In this document: in pieces, positions 17,767 through 26,302 of the stretch | How the letters are laid out: every line of letters starts with the position of its first letter | Position numbering within the stretch: the first letter of the stretch is position 1 | Assembly (NCBI RefSeq): GCF_002162375.1 | Contig: NZ_CP021425.1 | Location: forward strand, 4,233,001 to 4,297,000 | Direction of reading: 5' to 3' | DNA from: Oleiphilus messinensis | Lineage (GTDB): Bacteria > Pseudomonadota > Gammaproteobacteria > Pseudomonadales > Oleiphilaceae | DNA length: 64,000 nt | Position numbers and translations under genes: made by a program | The notes under the pieces: generated by a model | What the model saw: the letters and a program-made list of their open reading frames with translations, nothing else | What the model was told of the DNA's origin: nothing | Databases searched by the model: none

Positions 17767-17782
17767 ACAGACTTTAGTCTAA
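17767..17782. promoter_or_regulatory. palindromic operator before DUF4212/symporter, distal copy
   Basis: Read on minus the site is TTAGACTAAAGTCTGT, containing the perfect inverted pair AGACT/AGTCT. It lies 33 bases (about three helical turns) upstream of the proximal copy. Confidence 0.6.
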
Positions 17783-18083
17783 AGCCGATACGCAACTTGG
17801 TTAGGAAATTACGGCTTAAGTAACTTATTTTTCGAGGTAAAAAGCGTTTTTAATGTACAAAAGGTTTTAATTTCACAAAACCGATATAAGTATGCACACA
17901 TTGCCACCACTTAAATTTTCTTGACGCATTGTAATATTAAGTAGTGATACGTGACCCCGAAACAAAAATCATCAACTCAAGCTGGCCAACAAACCGAATC
18001 GGGAGAAGATCGACGATTTAGAAAAGCACTACGATTTAGAGAAGAACCATAACCAGGAGAAAAATGATGACGAAGGGAGAACA
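17783..18083. other. A+T-rich non-coding stretch
   Basis: Upstream flank of the DUF4212 operon. The sequence is A+T-rich up to about 17950. From there a plus-strand frame without an ATG (Lys/Glu/Asn-rich) runs on into the small frame at 18084. I see no RNA gene or clear regulatory element here. Confidence 0.35.
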
Positions 18084-18197
18084 ATGGCTAAGCGCAATGC
18101 AGAGATTGAGAAACGAACTGGAATGAAGGATACAGTAAAACTTGAACGTGCAATCAAATCAGGCCACTTGAAGCAACATACAACCATCCCGGGATGA
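18084..18197 (+). CDS. possible small basic protein
   Basis: A 37-residue frame starting MAKRNAEIEKRTGMKD, with GGGAG six bases before the ATG. The product is basic and hydrophilic. Its 3' end overlaps the convergent small gene on minus by about 40 bases, so both being real is unlikely but possible. The same frame stays open some 120 bases upstream, which could mean a decayed longer gene. No family recognised. Confidence 0.25.
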   Translation: MAKRNAEIEKRTGMKDTVKLERAIKSGHLKQHTTIPG

Positions 18198-18329
18198 TTC
18201 CCGGGTGATCATTTTCAGTTCGCGTTTTGCTTTACTGCGCTTGGAACTGTTGGTTTTCTCATGGACGCCGCCTTTTCGCATGATCGGGTGACATGCATGC
18301 ATGTTTCGCTTTTTGCTTGATATCTTCAC
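18159..18329 (-). CDS. small basic hypothetical protein
   Basis: A 56-residue, strongly basic product containing HPIMRKGGVHEKTNSSKRSK and AKRELKMITRES. A GTG start at 18329 is chosen because AAGGA lies exactly seven bases upstream; a TTG 15 bases earlier lacks such a site. The segment MRKGGVHEKTNSSKR resembles short basic proteins I associate with gammaproteobacterial genomes, but I cannot name a family or function. It lies just downstream (minus direction) of the penicillin-binding protein gene's stop at 18418, though it has its own ribosome site. Confidence 0.45.
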   Translation of the reverse strand: MKISSKKRNMHACHPIMRKGGVHEKTNSSKRSKAKRELKMITRESSRDGCMLLQVA

Positions 18330-18417
18330 GTTGGAATCCTTCAATAAACTCTGTAATAGAATGAAGAACCTCGACCTGTAAATGTCGAAGTCGTTCGCGA
18401 TTCTACGCTCATTTTTT

Positions 18418-20511
18418 TCAAAATAACATCATCTCTTCCAAATCATTTACGCGCTTTGAATTGACTAGTTGGTCGAGCCGCGGAGCATGCTCGGCTCTGA
18501 AAAATTCAAAGTAACTATTGGAGGGGTCAAGGGTCGGCAAGCCTGTTTCCAGGCTGATTCGACTGGTTACTACGCCTTCCGGCATCGGCATATCAAATTC
18601 AGTTTCGTTTTGCAGTGCTCGCCCCATGTAATCTATCCAGACAGGTAAAGCAGCACGACCACCAAACTCATATTTTCCAAGGGTTTTCGGCTCATCAAAG
18701 CCAACCCATACACTAGTGGCCAGATTGCCGTTAAAGCCTGAGAACCATGCATCATGTTGATCATTAGTGGTGCCGGTCTTGCCTGCCAGATCCTGCCGCC
18801 CGAGTACTCTGGCCCGCCGCCCCGTACCCTTCTGAATGACATCTTTGAGCATACTTTGCAAGATAAAAACCGACCTTGGATCAACCACTGGCTCGCTTCT
18901 TGGCGTATCCGCCCGTTGATAAATCAGTCGACCATTTTGCTTTACCTGCTCGATAAGATAGGGCTCCAGGTCATAGCCACCGTTAGCCAACATGCCATAG
19001 CCTTTGACGACCTGAAGCGGTGTCAGTGCAGCACTCCCCAGAGCCAGGGCCAGATTACGATCCTGGGCACTCACGTCAAAACCAAAACGCCCCAGAAACT
19101 CCTCCGCATAGGACAGACCGATATGATCAAGTAGTCTGATGGAGACCATATTACGGGATTCATACAATGCCTGCCTCAAGGGAATTGCCCCCTTGTAACG
19201 CCCACCGGAATTTTGTGGACGCCATCCCCCTGTACCGTTATCGAATACAACTGGCGCATCATTCATCCGGCTAGCAGCGGTGAGCCCTTTTTCCAGCCCT
19301 GCCAGATAGATAAACGGTTTGAAAGTGGAGCCAGGTTGTCGTCGTGCTTTAGTCGCCCGATTAAACTTACTGTGGTGAAAATCATACCCCCCCTGAAGTG
19401 CACGAATGGCACCCGAGTGAACATCCAGAGACACCAATGCCCCCTGCACTTCCGGAACCGCTTTATCAGGATCAGTTTTTGACTCTGCGCCACTGAAACC
19501 ATGGCGTTTATCGTATGCCTCAAGCCCGTTTCGCAAAGCTGAAGTCGCAGCACGCTGGAGTTCACTGTTTACCGTCACCGTTATTTCATAGCCGTCTGTA
19601 TAGGTACCCTCGCCATAACGCGCCAACATTTCTTCCCGCGCCATATCGGCGACATAAGGTGCGTTTAATTCTGAACGCTGACCATAATATCTTGCCGTTA
19701 TGGGCTGCTCTTTTGCGAGGCTGATCTCTTCTGCGCTGATATAACCCAGCAGCGCCATGCGATCCAGAATCCAGTTTCGTCGGATCAAAGCTCGCTCCGG
19801 GTCAGATAGTGGATTGTATTTGGACGGCGCTTTTGGTAATCCCGCCAACATCGCCTGTTCTGCCAGGGTCAACTCTGAAATTGATTTCCCGTAGTACACT
19901 TGTGCTGCAGCGGCAATGCCATAAGCTCGATGGCCTAAGTAGATTTTATTGAAATACAACTCGAGTATTTCAGATTTGGTAAGCTCCTGCTCGATCTGAA
20001 TCGCAAGGAATATTTCGGTTAACTTGCGTTTTATGGTTCGCTCAGGACTTAAAAAATAGTTCTTTGCCACCTGCATTGTAATTGTACTGCCCCCGGAACG
20101 GATGCGCCCGGTTGTCAACAGTTGTACAACACCTCGGGCGAGACCTTTAAAATCAACACCCGGGTGGTTATAGAATCGACTGTCTTCCGCAGCCAGAAAA
20201 GCTTGAACCTGAGCGTCGGGAACATCTTCAAAGAGCACTGGAATTCGTCTTTTTTCACCATATTCGGCAATTAACTTTCCATCTTCAGATAGAATTCTCA
20301 AGGGAGTCTGAAGCTGAATATTGGCTATTCGCTCGGCTTTGGGTAAGTCACCCGGCAGTATTAAAAATAGACCCAGTAGCAATGACAGGCTGGCAACCAG
20401 CGACAACCACAGCGCGTACTTGCCCATGCGCTTCAATAGTGAATGTTTCGATTTGTTTTGCGGATTATCCAATCCTGGTTGAATGTTCACAGCATCTCTC
20501 TTTTTCAACAT
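18418..20511 (-). CDS. class A penicillin-binding protein (PBP1A-like), short form
   Basis: A bifunctional peptidoglycan synthase anchored by one membrane segment (~residues 30-55). The glycosyltransferase domain has its catalytic Glu at about residue 109 in AAEDSRFYNHPG and the GGSTITMQVAKN motif. The transpeptidase domain has SxxK as STFK with Ser 395, SRN in YESRNMV and KTGT at 578. Only about 30 residues separate HGFSG from VQGALVSLD; E. coli PBP1A carries a ~100-residue OB-like domain there that contacts its lipoprotein activator, so this protein is shorter (697 versus ~850 residues). The ATG at 20511 is preferred over an upstream TTG. It may be a second PBP1A alongside a full-length one. 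Confidence 0.88.
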   Translation of the reverse strand: MLKKRDAVNIQPGLDNPQNKSKHSLLKRMGKYALWLSLVASLSLLLGLFLILPGDLPKAERIANIQLQTPLRILSEDGKLIAEYGEKRRIPVLFEDVPDAQVQAFLAAEDSRFYNHPGVDFKGLARGVVQLLTTGRIRSGGSTITMQVAKNYFLSPERTIKRKLTEIFLAIQIEQELTKSEILELYFNKIYLGHRAYGIAAAAQVYYGKSISELTLAEQAMLAGLPKAPSKYNPLSDPERALIRRNWILDRMALLGYISAEEISLAKEQPITARYYGQRSELNAPYVADMAREEMLARYGEGTYTDGYEITVTVNSELQRAATSALRNGLEAYDKRHGFSGAESKTDPDKAVPEVQGALVSLDVHSGAIRALQGGYDFHHSKFNRATKARRQPGSTFKPFIYLAGLEKGLTAASRMNDAPVVFDNGTGGWRPQNSGGRYKGAIPLRQALYESRNMVSIRLLDHIGLSYAEEFLGRFGFDVSAQDRNLALALGSAALTPLQVVKGYGMLANGGYDLEPYLIEQVKQNGRLIYQRADTPRSEPVVDPRSVFILQSMLKDVIQKGTGRRARVLGRQDLAGKTGTTNDQHDAWFSGFNGNLATSVWVGFDEPKTLGKYEFGGRAALPVWIDYMGRALQNETEFDMPMPEGVVTSRISLETGLPTLDPSNSYFEFFRAEHAPRLDQLVNSKRVNDLEEMMLF

Positions 20512-20881
20512 TTGGATTTCTCGGAGATCGATACTGGCTTGATCAAGCAAACCTGATCGGCCTTGTTGCTATTCAGCATACGGTGAGAATCTGTTGATTA
20601 GCTATCCAAATTATGGCGAATTATGGCCATATCATTGGTGCACAAAGTGTAAACGCTGAATCAAAGGAATCGAGTTCCACGCAAGACAGATGTTTCCAGG
20701 GTATTTTATTAAGAAATAAAAAAGGTCAATTTCGCCAGATAAGCGACAGAGCAAACAGCTTATCAGTATGGCCGCACACGATACTCAGAGCCCAATAGGG
20801 GCTGTATCTACGGCCATTAGTCTAGCCTTGCGAAACACCGGAAGTAGAGCAGAAAAAACTGTTCCAACCCTTCGCCCTTGA
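20512..20881. other. non-coding stretch between PBP and antiporter operon
   Basis: About 370 bases, upstream of the PBP gene and downstream of the antiporter operon (both on minus). It must hold the PBP promoter. I see no gene, no strong hairpin with a T run and no clear operator. Confidence 0.4.
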
Positions 20882-22582
20882 TCACAGATAATACAAAAGC
20901 AAGTAGCATGAAAGCAGCACGGCCACCCAGAATACCATAGTTTCCGTAGGCCATAGTCGCGCAAAATAGCCGGTCGGACGGTCTGGGCTATACAGGCTTT
21001 TAACACCCGCTGTCAGCTTGTCGACAAGCTGCAAATAAACACGCTGGTAGATCAAACTTATCCCGGACACGGCACGATGGACAAAGGCTGGTGCGAGCTT
21101 GCGATAAAACCACTCCACATCAATATTTGTCGACCGTAGTTCCGGCGGGTACAGCCCCTTGAGATTTAACCAGACAAACGCCAATGCGGAGAAAAAAAGC
21201 AATTGCAACTGGGTCAATACATGGGTGACATCAAACGGCCAGTATCCTGTTTCATACGGCAGCATCTGGTAAAGCACATTCGGAAAGCTACCGATCAAAA
21301 TACAGAGCGTGGCAGCGATGGTCATTGCCACTAACATATTCAATGGCGGCTCCCGGGTACGAATGCCGGAATCATGTGCGAAGAAGGCAAAGTATGGAAT
21401 TTTTATCCCGGCATGATGGAATACCCCTGCGGATGCGAACAGCAGCAACAACCAGACCCAGTCATAACCATTTTCAATCGCTGCAGTCATAATCATCGAC
21501 TTCGACACAAATCCACTAAACAAAGGAAATGCCGATATCGATGCCGCACCAACGATGCAAAGCACCGTAGTGACCGGCATCGATTTGTACAGGCCGCCAA
21601 GATCAGAGCCATTAATCCGCCCTGTCATATGTAACACAGCCCCCATGCTCATCATCAACAAGCCCTTGAAGATTACATCATTGAAGGCGTGGGCCACCGC
21701 ACCATTGATTGCAACGGCAGTCCCTATGCCCACGCCGACAACCATAAATCCAATCTGGTTGATCATGCTGTAAGCCAGAACCCGCCTCAAGTCATTTTCA
21801 ATCACGGCGTAGAAAATGGGGAAGCATGCCATTGCAGCACCGATAAAAACCAGCAACTCAGTACCCGGATACCCTCTCGCCAACGCATAAACCGCTACTT
21901 TTGTGGTGAAAGCCGTTAAAAATATCGTACCGGTGGGAGTTGCTTCCGGATAGGCGTCTGTAAGCCAGTTATGAAAAAACGGGAACGCACATTTAATTCC
22001 AAATGCAATAAAAATACACCAGGCCGCGACCCCCTCCAAACCGGAATGTCCCAGACCAATTTCGGTAAACAACAGCGAGCCTCTGGTCTTTAACAACATC
22101 AGCAATCCGGCCAGTAACAATACCCCGGACGAAACCTGGATAATTAAATACCGGATACCGGACTGAAAAGAGCGATCAGTTTTTCGCGCCCAGATCAGAA
22201 ATACGGATGTCAGCGCCAATAGTTCCCAATAGACAAACAAGGTCAGCAAATCGCCCGCCAATACAGCCCCGACTGCGCTCGCAGCATAAGCCAGCCCGGC
22301 CACTTGCTGCACGGTATCCTTGACATGAATCGAATACACTAAAGCAATAAATGCCGCCAGATGAAATAGTTTGGCGAAGATCAGGCTAAGCGCATCCACT
22401 TTCACGGGCAGTAACGCATAGCCTAAAAACGAATACGCGAGATCTTGCCCGGGTTCCAGCTGAAACAAATACCAAGCGCCCAAAACCACAAACAGGAGCA
22501 TGAGTACAGTACGCATTGTTCCCCGGAAAAAGGCGGCGGCTATGGCACCCAGGATCAGCGGTAAAACCGGATAAATCATCAT
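20882..22582 (-). CDS. Mrp/Mbh-type proton-conducting antiporter subunit (third D-like subunit)
   Basis: A 566-residue polytopic inner-membrane protein of the NuoL/M/N–MrpA/D superfamily with ~14-16 hydrophobic segments. The key glutamate is in FVYWELLAL and the key lysine in AFGIKCAFPFFHNWL, followed by AYPEATPTGTIFLTAFTTK, so the proton path residues are present. The C-terminal ~100 residues (from FYRKLAPAFVH) form an extra amphipathic and membrane part. It is the last gene of the antiporter operon and overlaps the 109-residue gene by four bases (ATGA), with GGAG before its start. It is the third large subunit here; typical bacterial Mrp has two. Confidence 0.88.
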   Translation of the reverse strand: MMIYPVLPLILGAIAAAFFRGTMRTVLMLLFVVLGAWYLFQLEPGQDLAYSFLGYALLPVKVDALSLIFAKLFHLAAFIALVYSIHVKDTVQQVAGLAYAASAVGAVLAGDLLTLFVYWELLALTSVFLIWARKTDRSFQSGIRYLIIQVSSGVLLLAGLLMLLKTRGSLLFTEIGLGHSGLEGVAAWCIFIAFGIKCAFPFFHNWLTDAYPEATPTGTIFLTAFTTKVAVYALARGYPGTELLVFIGAAMACFPIFYAVIENDLRRVLAYSMINQIGFMVVGVGIGTAVAINGAVAHAFNDVIFKGLLMMSMGAVLHMTGRINGSDLGGLYKSMPVTTVLCIVGAASISAFPLFSGFVSKSMIMTAAIENGYDWVWLLLLFASAGVFHHAGIKIPYFAFFAHDSGIRTREPPLNMLVAMTIAATLCILIGSFPNVLYQMLPYETGYWPFDVTHVLTQLQLLFFSALAFVWLNLKGLYPPELRSTNIDVEWFYRKLAPAFVHRAVSGISLIYQRVYLQLVDKLTAGVKSLYSPDRPTGYFARLWPTETMVFWVAVLLSCYLLLYYL

Positions 22583-22908
22583 GGCTCCTTGCTTTCGGGG
22601 TTGTTTACGTCGTCATCACGGGTTTGGTTATCGTTACCATCACTGATTGAAGTTTGATCATAATAATGTTCATCACGCATGAGCACTTTACGCATCTCTT
22701 TCGCGATCACCACCAGCAACACACAACCAACAAAGCCATAAAGGGGGTAAAATCCAGGCAAGTTCTCAAACGGCTGGACAATATGTCGATGCACAACGAA
22801 ATCGAGTAAAAACAAAACAGCGCAACAAACGTAAAACACCCTGAGAACAATTTTGACATTCTCAGGTTTATCAAAAAAATGCTGTTTATCATCGTGTTCC
22901 GGTTTCAT
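22579..22908 (-). CDS. small two-segment membrane protein inside the antiporter operon
   Basis: A 109-residue protein with polar ends and two hydrophobic segments, about VLRVFYVCCAVLFLLDFVV and FYPLYGFVGCVLLVVIAKEM. The C-terminus is acidic and low in complexity (DGNDNQTRDDDVNNPESKEP). It lies between the second and third large antiporter subunit genes and overlaps the latter by four bases, so it is co-translated with them. It does not match any of the standard Mrp subunits A-G that I know, so it is probably an accessory subunit of this complex. Function unknown. Confidence 0.7.
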   Translation of the reverse strand: MKPEHDDKQHFFDKPENVKIVLRVFYVCCAVLFLLDFVVHRHIVQPFENLPGFYPLYGFVGCVLLVVIAKEMRKVLMRDEHYYDQTSISDGNDNQTRDDDVNNPESKEP

Positions 22909-22930
22909 TCAATATCTCAACGTAAACTGA

Positions 22931-24445
22931 TTAAGGTTGTGTCCCCAGCGGTATGCGCCCCACAAGTTCAAACAAGGGTGTCGGATAGAAGAACATGACC
23001 AGACAACCTGTCGCCGTCACCCCCATAGCGATCAAACAGGCTACAGGTGCCTCTTTCAATCTGGCAGTTTTGGCTTGATGTTCACTGCCAAGTGCGCCGT
23101 CCGTCAGCATGGATCCACTTTTGTCGCCACGATAAAACGCACGGATTGGAATGGGTAACAGGTAAGCAATATTGAGCAGCGAACTGATCATTAGAATGAC
23201 CACGATCGCGAGCTGCTCCGCTTCAAGCGCACCGATAGCCAAAAACCACTTGCTCCAGGTGCCCCCCATGGGGGGTAAGCCTATAATACTGATACTGCCG
23301 ATCAAAAAAGCGAGCATGGTGAAAGGCATGGCCCTGCCAAGACCAGCCATATCACTGATTTCGGTTTTATGACTGGCAACCATAATGGCACCTGCACAGA
23401 AAAAAAGTGTAATCTTGCCAAGGGCGTGAGTCGCAATATGCATCGCCCCTCCCAGCACGCCGGCAGAAGTGGCCAGCAACGCACCAACAATAATGTAACT
23501 GAGTTGACTTACGGTTGAATAGGCCAGTCTGGCTTTGAGATTATCCTTGGTCACGGCGATGCAGGAAGCCAGCAGCACCGTAAGCGCCGCGATATAGAGT
23601 AAAACATCGGCAATCGGGATACTGGACACCAGATCAATACCGAAAATGTAAACCACGACCTTTAACACAGTAAATACCCCGGCTTTCACAACCGCCACGG
23701 CATGCAGTAATGCACTCACCGGTGTCGGTGCGACCATCGCCGAAGGTAACCACCGGTGAAATGGCATGAGCGCAGCTTTGCCAATCCCGAAGCAATAGAG
23801 CGCCAACAAGATTCCCAGTGCCATTTTCGACACGTCCGATGAGAAAACGCCTCCAGCCTGAAAGCTGAGGGTTCCGGCGATATTCCAGGTTAACAAAATA
23901 GCAAATAACAGGAACGCTATGGATGTGAAGAGCAGTATTCCGAGATAAGTTCGGCCACCTCGTTTGGCAGCCTCTGTGCCTGCGTGAGTGACCAGCGGAT
24001 AGGTTGAAAGTGTAAGCACTTCGTAGAAAATAAATAGTGTCAGTAAATTTTCTGCAAACGCAATTGCCATCACAGAGCTGATCGCTAACGCAAAACAGAC
24101 ATAAAAACGCGTCTGGTTTTTTTCGTGATGACCTCGCATATAGCCAATCGCGTAGATGCTGGTAATAATCCAGAGAAAACTGGCTACCAATGCAAACAGC
24201 ATCCCCAAGGGCTCGACCGAAAATGCGAGCGGTATCTCTGGAAGCATGTTGACCCAGGTTACAGCGGCCCGCTCACCTGCCATCACCGCGTCATACAGCG
24301 AAACAACCAGCGTAAAAAGCACCGTTGCGGTTGTCAACGTGATTGCTTCACGGATATTTGGCCATTTACCGCAGGCCAGAACAAGCACTGCACCGACTAA
24401 TGGTGTGACGATGATCCAGGTGATTATGCTCTGTTGCTCGATCAC
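22931..24445 (-). CDS. Mrp/Mbh-type antiporter subunit D-like (second copy)
   Basis: A 504-residue polytopic membrane protein of the NuoM/N-MrpD superfamily. The conserved glutamate is in FIFYEVLTLSTYPLV and the lysine in GIGKAALMPFHRWLPSAM. The APTPVSALLHAVAVVKAGVF segment and the later LARLAYSTVSQLSYI-type helix are typical of the proton channel half-units. It starts with GTG overlapping the previous gene's stop by four bases (GTGA), with GGGAGAGG upstream. It is a distinct subunit, not a duplicate: similarity to its neighbour lies mostly in the channel helices. Confidence 0.9.
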   Translation of the reverse strand: MIEQQSIITWIIVTPLVGAVLVLACGKWPNIREAITLTTATVLFTLVVSLYDAVMAGERAAVTWVNMLPEIPLAFSVEPLGMLFALVASFLWIITSIYAIGYMRGHHEKNQTRFYVCFALAISSVMAIAFAENLLTLFIFYEVLTLSTYPLVTHAGTEAAKRGGRTYLGILLFTSIAFLLFAILLTWNIAGTLSFQAGGVFSSDVSKMALGILLALYCFGIGKAALMPFHRWLPSAMVAPTPVSALLHAVAVVKAGVFTVLKVVVYIFGIDLVSSIPIADVLLYIAALTVLLASCIAVTKDNLKARLAYSTVSQLSYIIVGALLATSAGVLGGAMHIATHALGKITLFFCAGAIMVASHKTEISDMAGLGRAMPFTMLAFLIGSISIIGLPPMGGTWSKWFLAIGALEAEQLAIVVILMISSLLNIAYLLPIPIRAFYRGDKSGSMLTDGALGSEHQAKTARLKEAPVACLIAMGVTATGCLVMFFYPTPLFELVGRIPLGTQP

Positions 24446-25950
24446 AGCGGCACCTCTCCCTCTAATCTGCCTGACTCAAATAACCATTGGGCGGCCTCAC
24501 TGGCGGCATGCAAAGTAAACTGCGTATCAATACCAAAATAAACATTCGCTGCAACCAGGGCCCACATCGGTATCAACATTCCCATTGGCACTTCGCTGAC
24601 TTGCTCATAACGTTCAGGCAAGGGCTTGAAATAGGCCGCTTCGATTACTCTACCGATATAAACAATCGCCAAAAGTGAACCACCCAATACCAACGCGGCT
24701 ACCAACCAGTTATTTTGTTCCAGCGCTGCCGAGACCAGATACCATTTACTGATAAAGCCAACCGTCAATGGCACACCGATTAAACTCAGTCCAGCAAGCG
24801 TAAACGCAGCCATTGTCCAGGGCATCTTTCGGGCAAGACCATTAAAAGCCGAAATCTGAACCGAACCGACCCGGTAAAACACCGCGCCGAGTACCATGAA
24901 TAATGCCGCCTTCATCAAGGCATGATTGAATACATGCAGCAAACTGGCCATTAAACCAGCCACACTGGCAAGACTGATTCCGAGGACGATATAACCGATT
25001 TGCGCCACACTGGAGTAGGCAAGCAATGTTTTGATATTGTGTTGAAAAACCGCCATTATCGAACACTTGTAAATGGCCGTTATAGCCAGGATCAGCAGTA
25101 TTAATCCCATTCCCATTTCCTGGAAGACATAATCACTGCCGAAGATGGTAAATATAAACCGTATCATCACGTACACGGCAACTTTGGTTGCGGTCCCGGC
25201 CAGAAATGCTGAAACAGCCGATGGTGCGAAGGTATAGGCCGGAGGTAACCACAAATGGAGCGGAAACAGCGCGAGTTTCAAACTCACCCCCACCATAATA
25301 AATGCCAATCCGGTGTTAATGGTTCGGCTTTTATCATAGGCAGCGACTCGATCAGCCAGATCCAGCATGTTCAGTGTGCCGGTTTTCATGTAAAGCATTC
25401 CGACACCAATCAGGATAAACGTTGCGCCAATGGTTCCCATCACCAGATAACGGAATGAGGCCGTAAGGCAACGTCTATCCGAAGCCAAACTCACCATCGT
25501 GTAGGTCGAGAGTGAAGATATTTCCAGAAAAACAAATAGATTGAACGCATCACCGGTAATTAAAATACCGGACAACCCCGTCAAACAGAGTAAATGTGCA
25601 GTAAAATACAAAGCTTGATGCGCTTCAGGAATTTCCTTGGCAACACTCATACGTGCCCAGGTTAACACCACACTGCTAATCCCCGAAACAATCACCGAGA
25701 GCAGTGCGCTTGCAGCATCAATACGCACCTCGATACCCCAGGGAGGCGCCCAACCGCCCACGTGGTAACTGATTACGTTTTGCTCCAGAACCTGCTCCAG
25801 CAGCAACAAGCTCACGCCGAAACAGATCCAACTCACCAAAGTGGAAAATGACCAGCAGAGGCTGTTACGCCCGAGCAACAGACAAAGTGGTGCAGCAATC
25901 AGGGGGATGATTACCGGTAAAACAGCAATATGTTCAAGTAGCATTAACAC
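24442..25950 (-). CDS. mnhD: monovalent cation/H+ antiporter subunit D
   Basis: A 502-residue polytopic membrane protein closest to MrpD/MbhH. The glutamate of the channel is in LFVFLEISSLSTYTMV and the lysine in GVSLKLALFPLHLWLPPAY, followed by APSAVSAFLAGTATKVAVYV and YSSVAQIGYIVLG. It follows the MrpC-like gene with a seven-base overlap and precedes the second D-like gene with a four-base overlap. A GTG start with AGGATGAC upstream fits; an ATG two codons later is an alternative. MrpD and MrpC form the module that joins the proton and cation paths. Confidence 0.91.
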   Translation of the reverse strand: MLMLLEHIAVLPVIIPLIAAPLCLLLGRNSLCWSFSTLVSWICFGVSLLLLEQVLEQNVISYHVGGWAPPWGIEVRIDAASALLSVIVSGISSVVLTWARMSVAKEIPEAHQALYFTAHLLCLTGLSGILITGDAFNLFVFLEISSLSTYTMVSLASDRRCLTASFRYLVMGTIGATFILIGVGMLYMKTGTLNMLDLADRVAAYDKSRTINTGLAFIMVGVSLKLALFPLHLWLPPAYTFAPSAVSAFLAGTATKVAVYVMIRFIFTIFGSDYVFQEMGMGLILLILAITAIYKCSIMAVFQHNIKTLLAYSSVAQIGYIVLGISLASVAGLMASLLHVFNHALMKAALFMVLGAVFYRVGSVQISAFNGLARKMPWTMAAFTLAGLSLIGVPLTVGFISKWYLVSAALEQNNWLVAALVLGGSLLAIVYIGRVIEAAYFKPLPERYEQVSEVPMGMLIPMWALVAANVYFGIDTQFTLHAASEAAQWLFESGRLEGEVPL

Positions 25951-26300
25951 TGGTCATCCTGTTCCTGGATTTCATCTTCTTCAACTGAACCGTACGATTC
26001 CTTTATGCGCACAATTAACGCCAACCCGAGCGCAGTAGTTGCCACCCCTACCACAATTGCAGTCAGGATAAGGACATGGGGTAAAGGGTTTGAATACTGG
26101 ACAATTCCCTCAGCGGCTATCGGTGCGGTTCCTCCCGAGACTTTACCCATCGAGATATAAAACAAAAATACAGAGGTCTGAAATATATTGAGTCCAACGA
26201 TTTTTTTCACCAGATTATTCGCTGAGATAACCACATAAAATCCAGTCATCATCAAGAACACCACAATCCAGTAATTGTAATAGTCCAATAAAAAATTCAT
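25944..26300 (-). CDS. mnhC: monovalent cation/H+ antiporter subunit C (NuoK-like)
   Basis: A 118-residue protein with three membrane segments, the size and pattern of MrpC/NuoK. Helix 2 has the family motif NLVKKIVGLNIFQTSVFLFY, followed by the short polar linker and PLPHVLILTAIVVGVATTALGLAL with the conserved HxLxLTAIVVG. The C-terminus is acidic. The ATG at 26300 starts two bases after the stop of the preceding fused B gene; a TTG two codons earlier would overlap it. It ends inside the first codons of mnhD. Confidence 0.92.
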   Translation of the reverse strand: MNFLLDYYNYWIVVFLMMTGFYVVISANNLVKKIVGLNIFQTSVFLFYISMGKVSGGTAPIAAEGIVQYSNPLPHVLILTAIVVGVATTALGLALIVRIKESYGSVEEDEIQEQDDQC

Positions 26301-26302
26301 GC

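Noticed and set aside
18181-18206. CCCGGGA-type inverted repeat as terminator
   Set aside because: It lies inside the small minus-strand coding frame and has no T run on either side.
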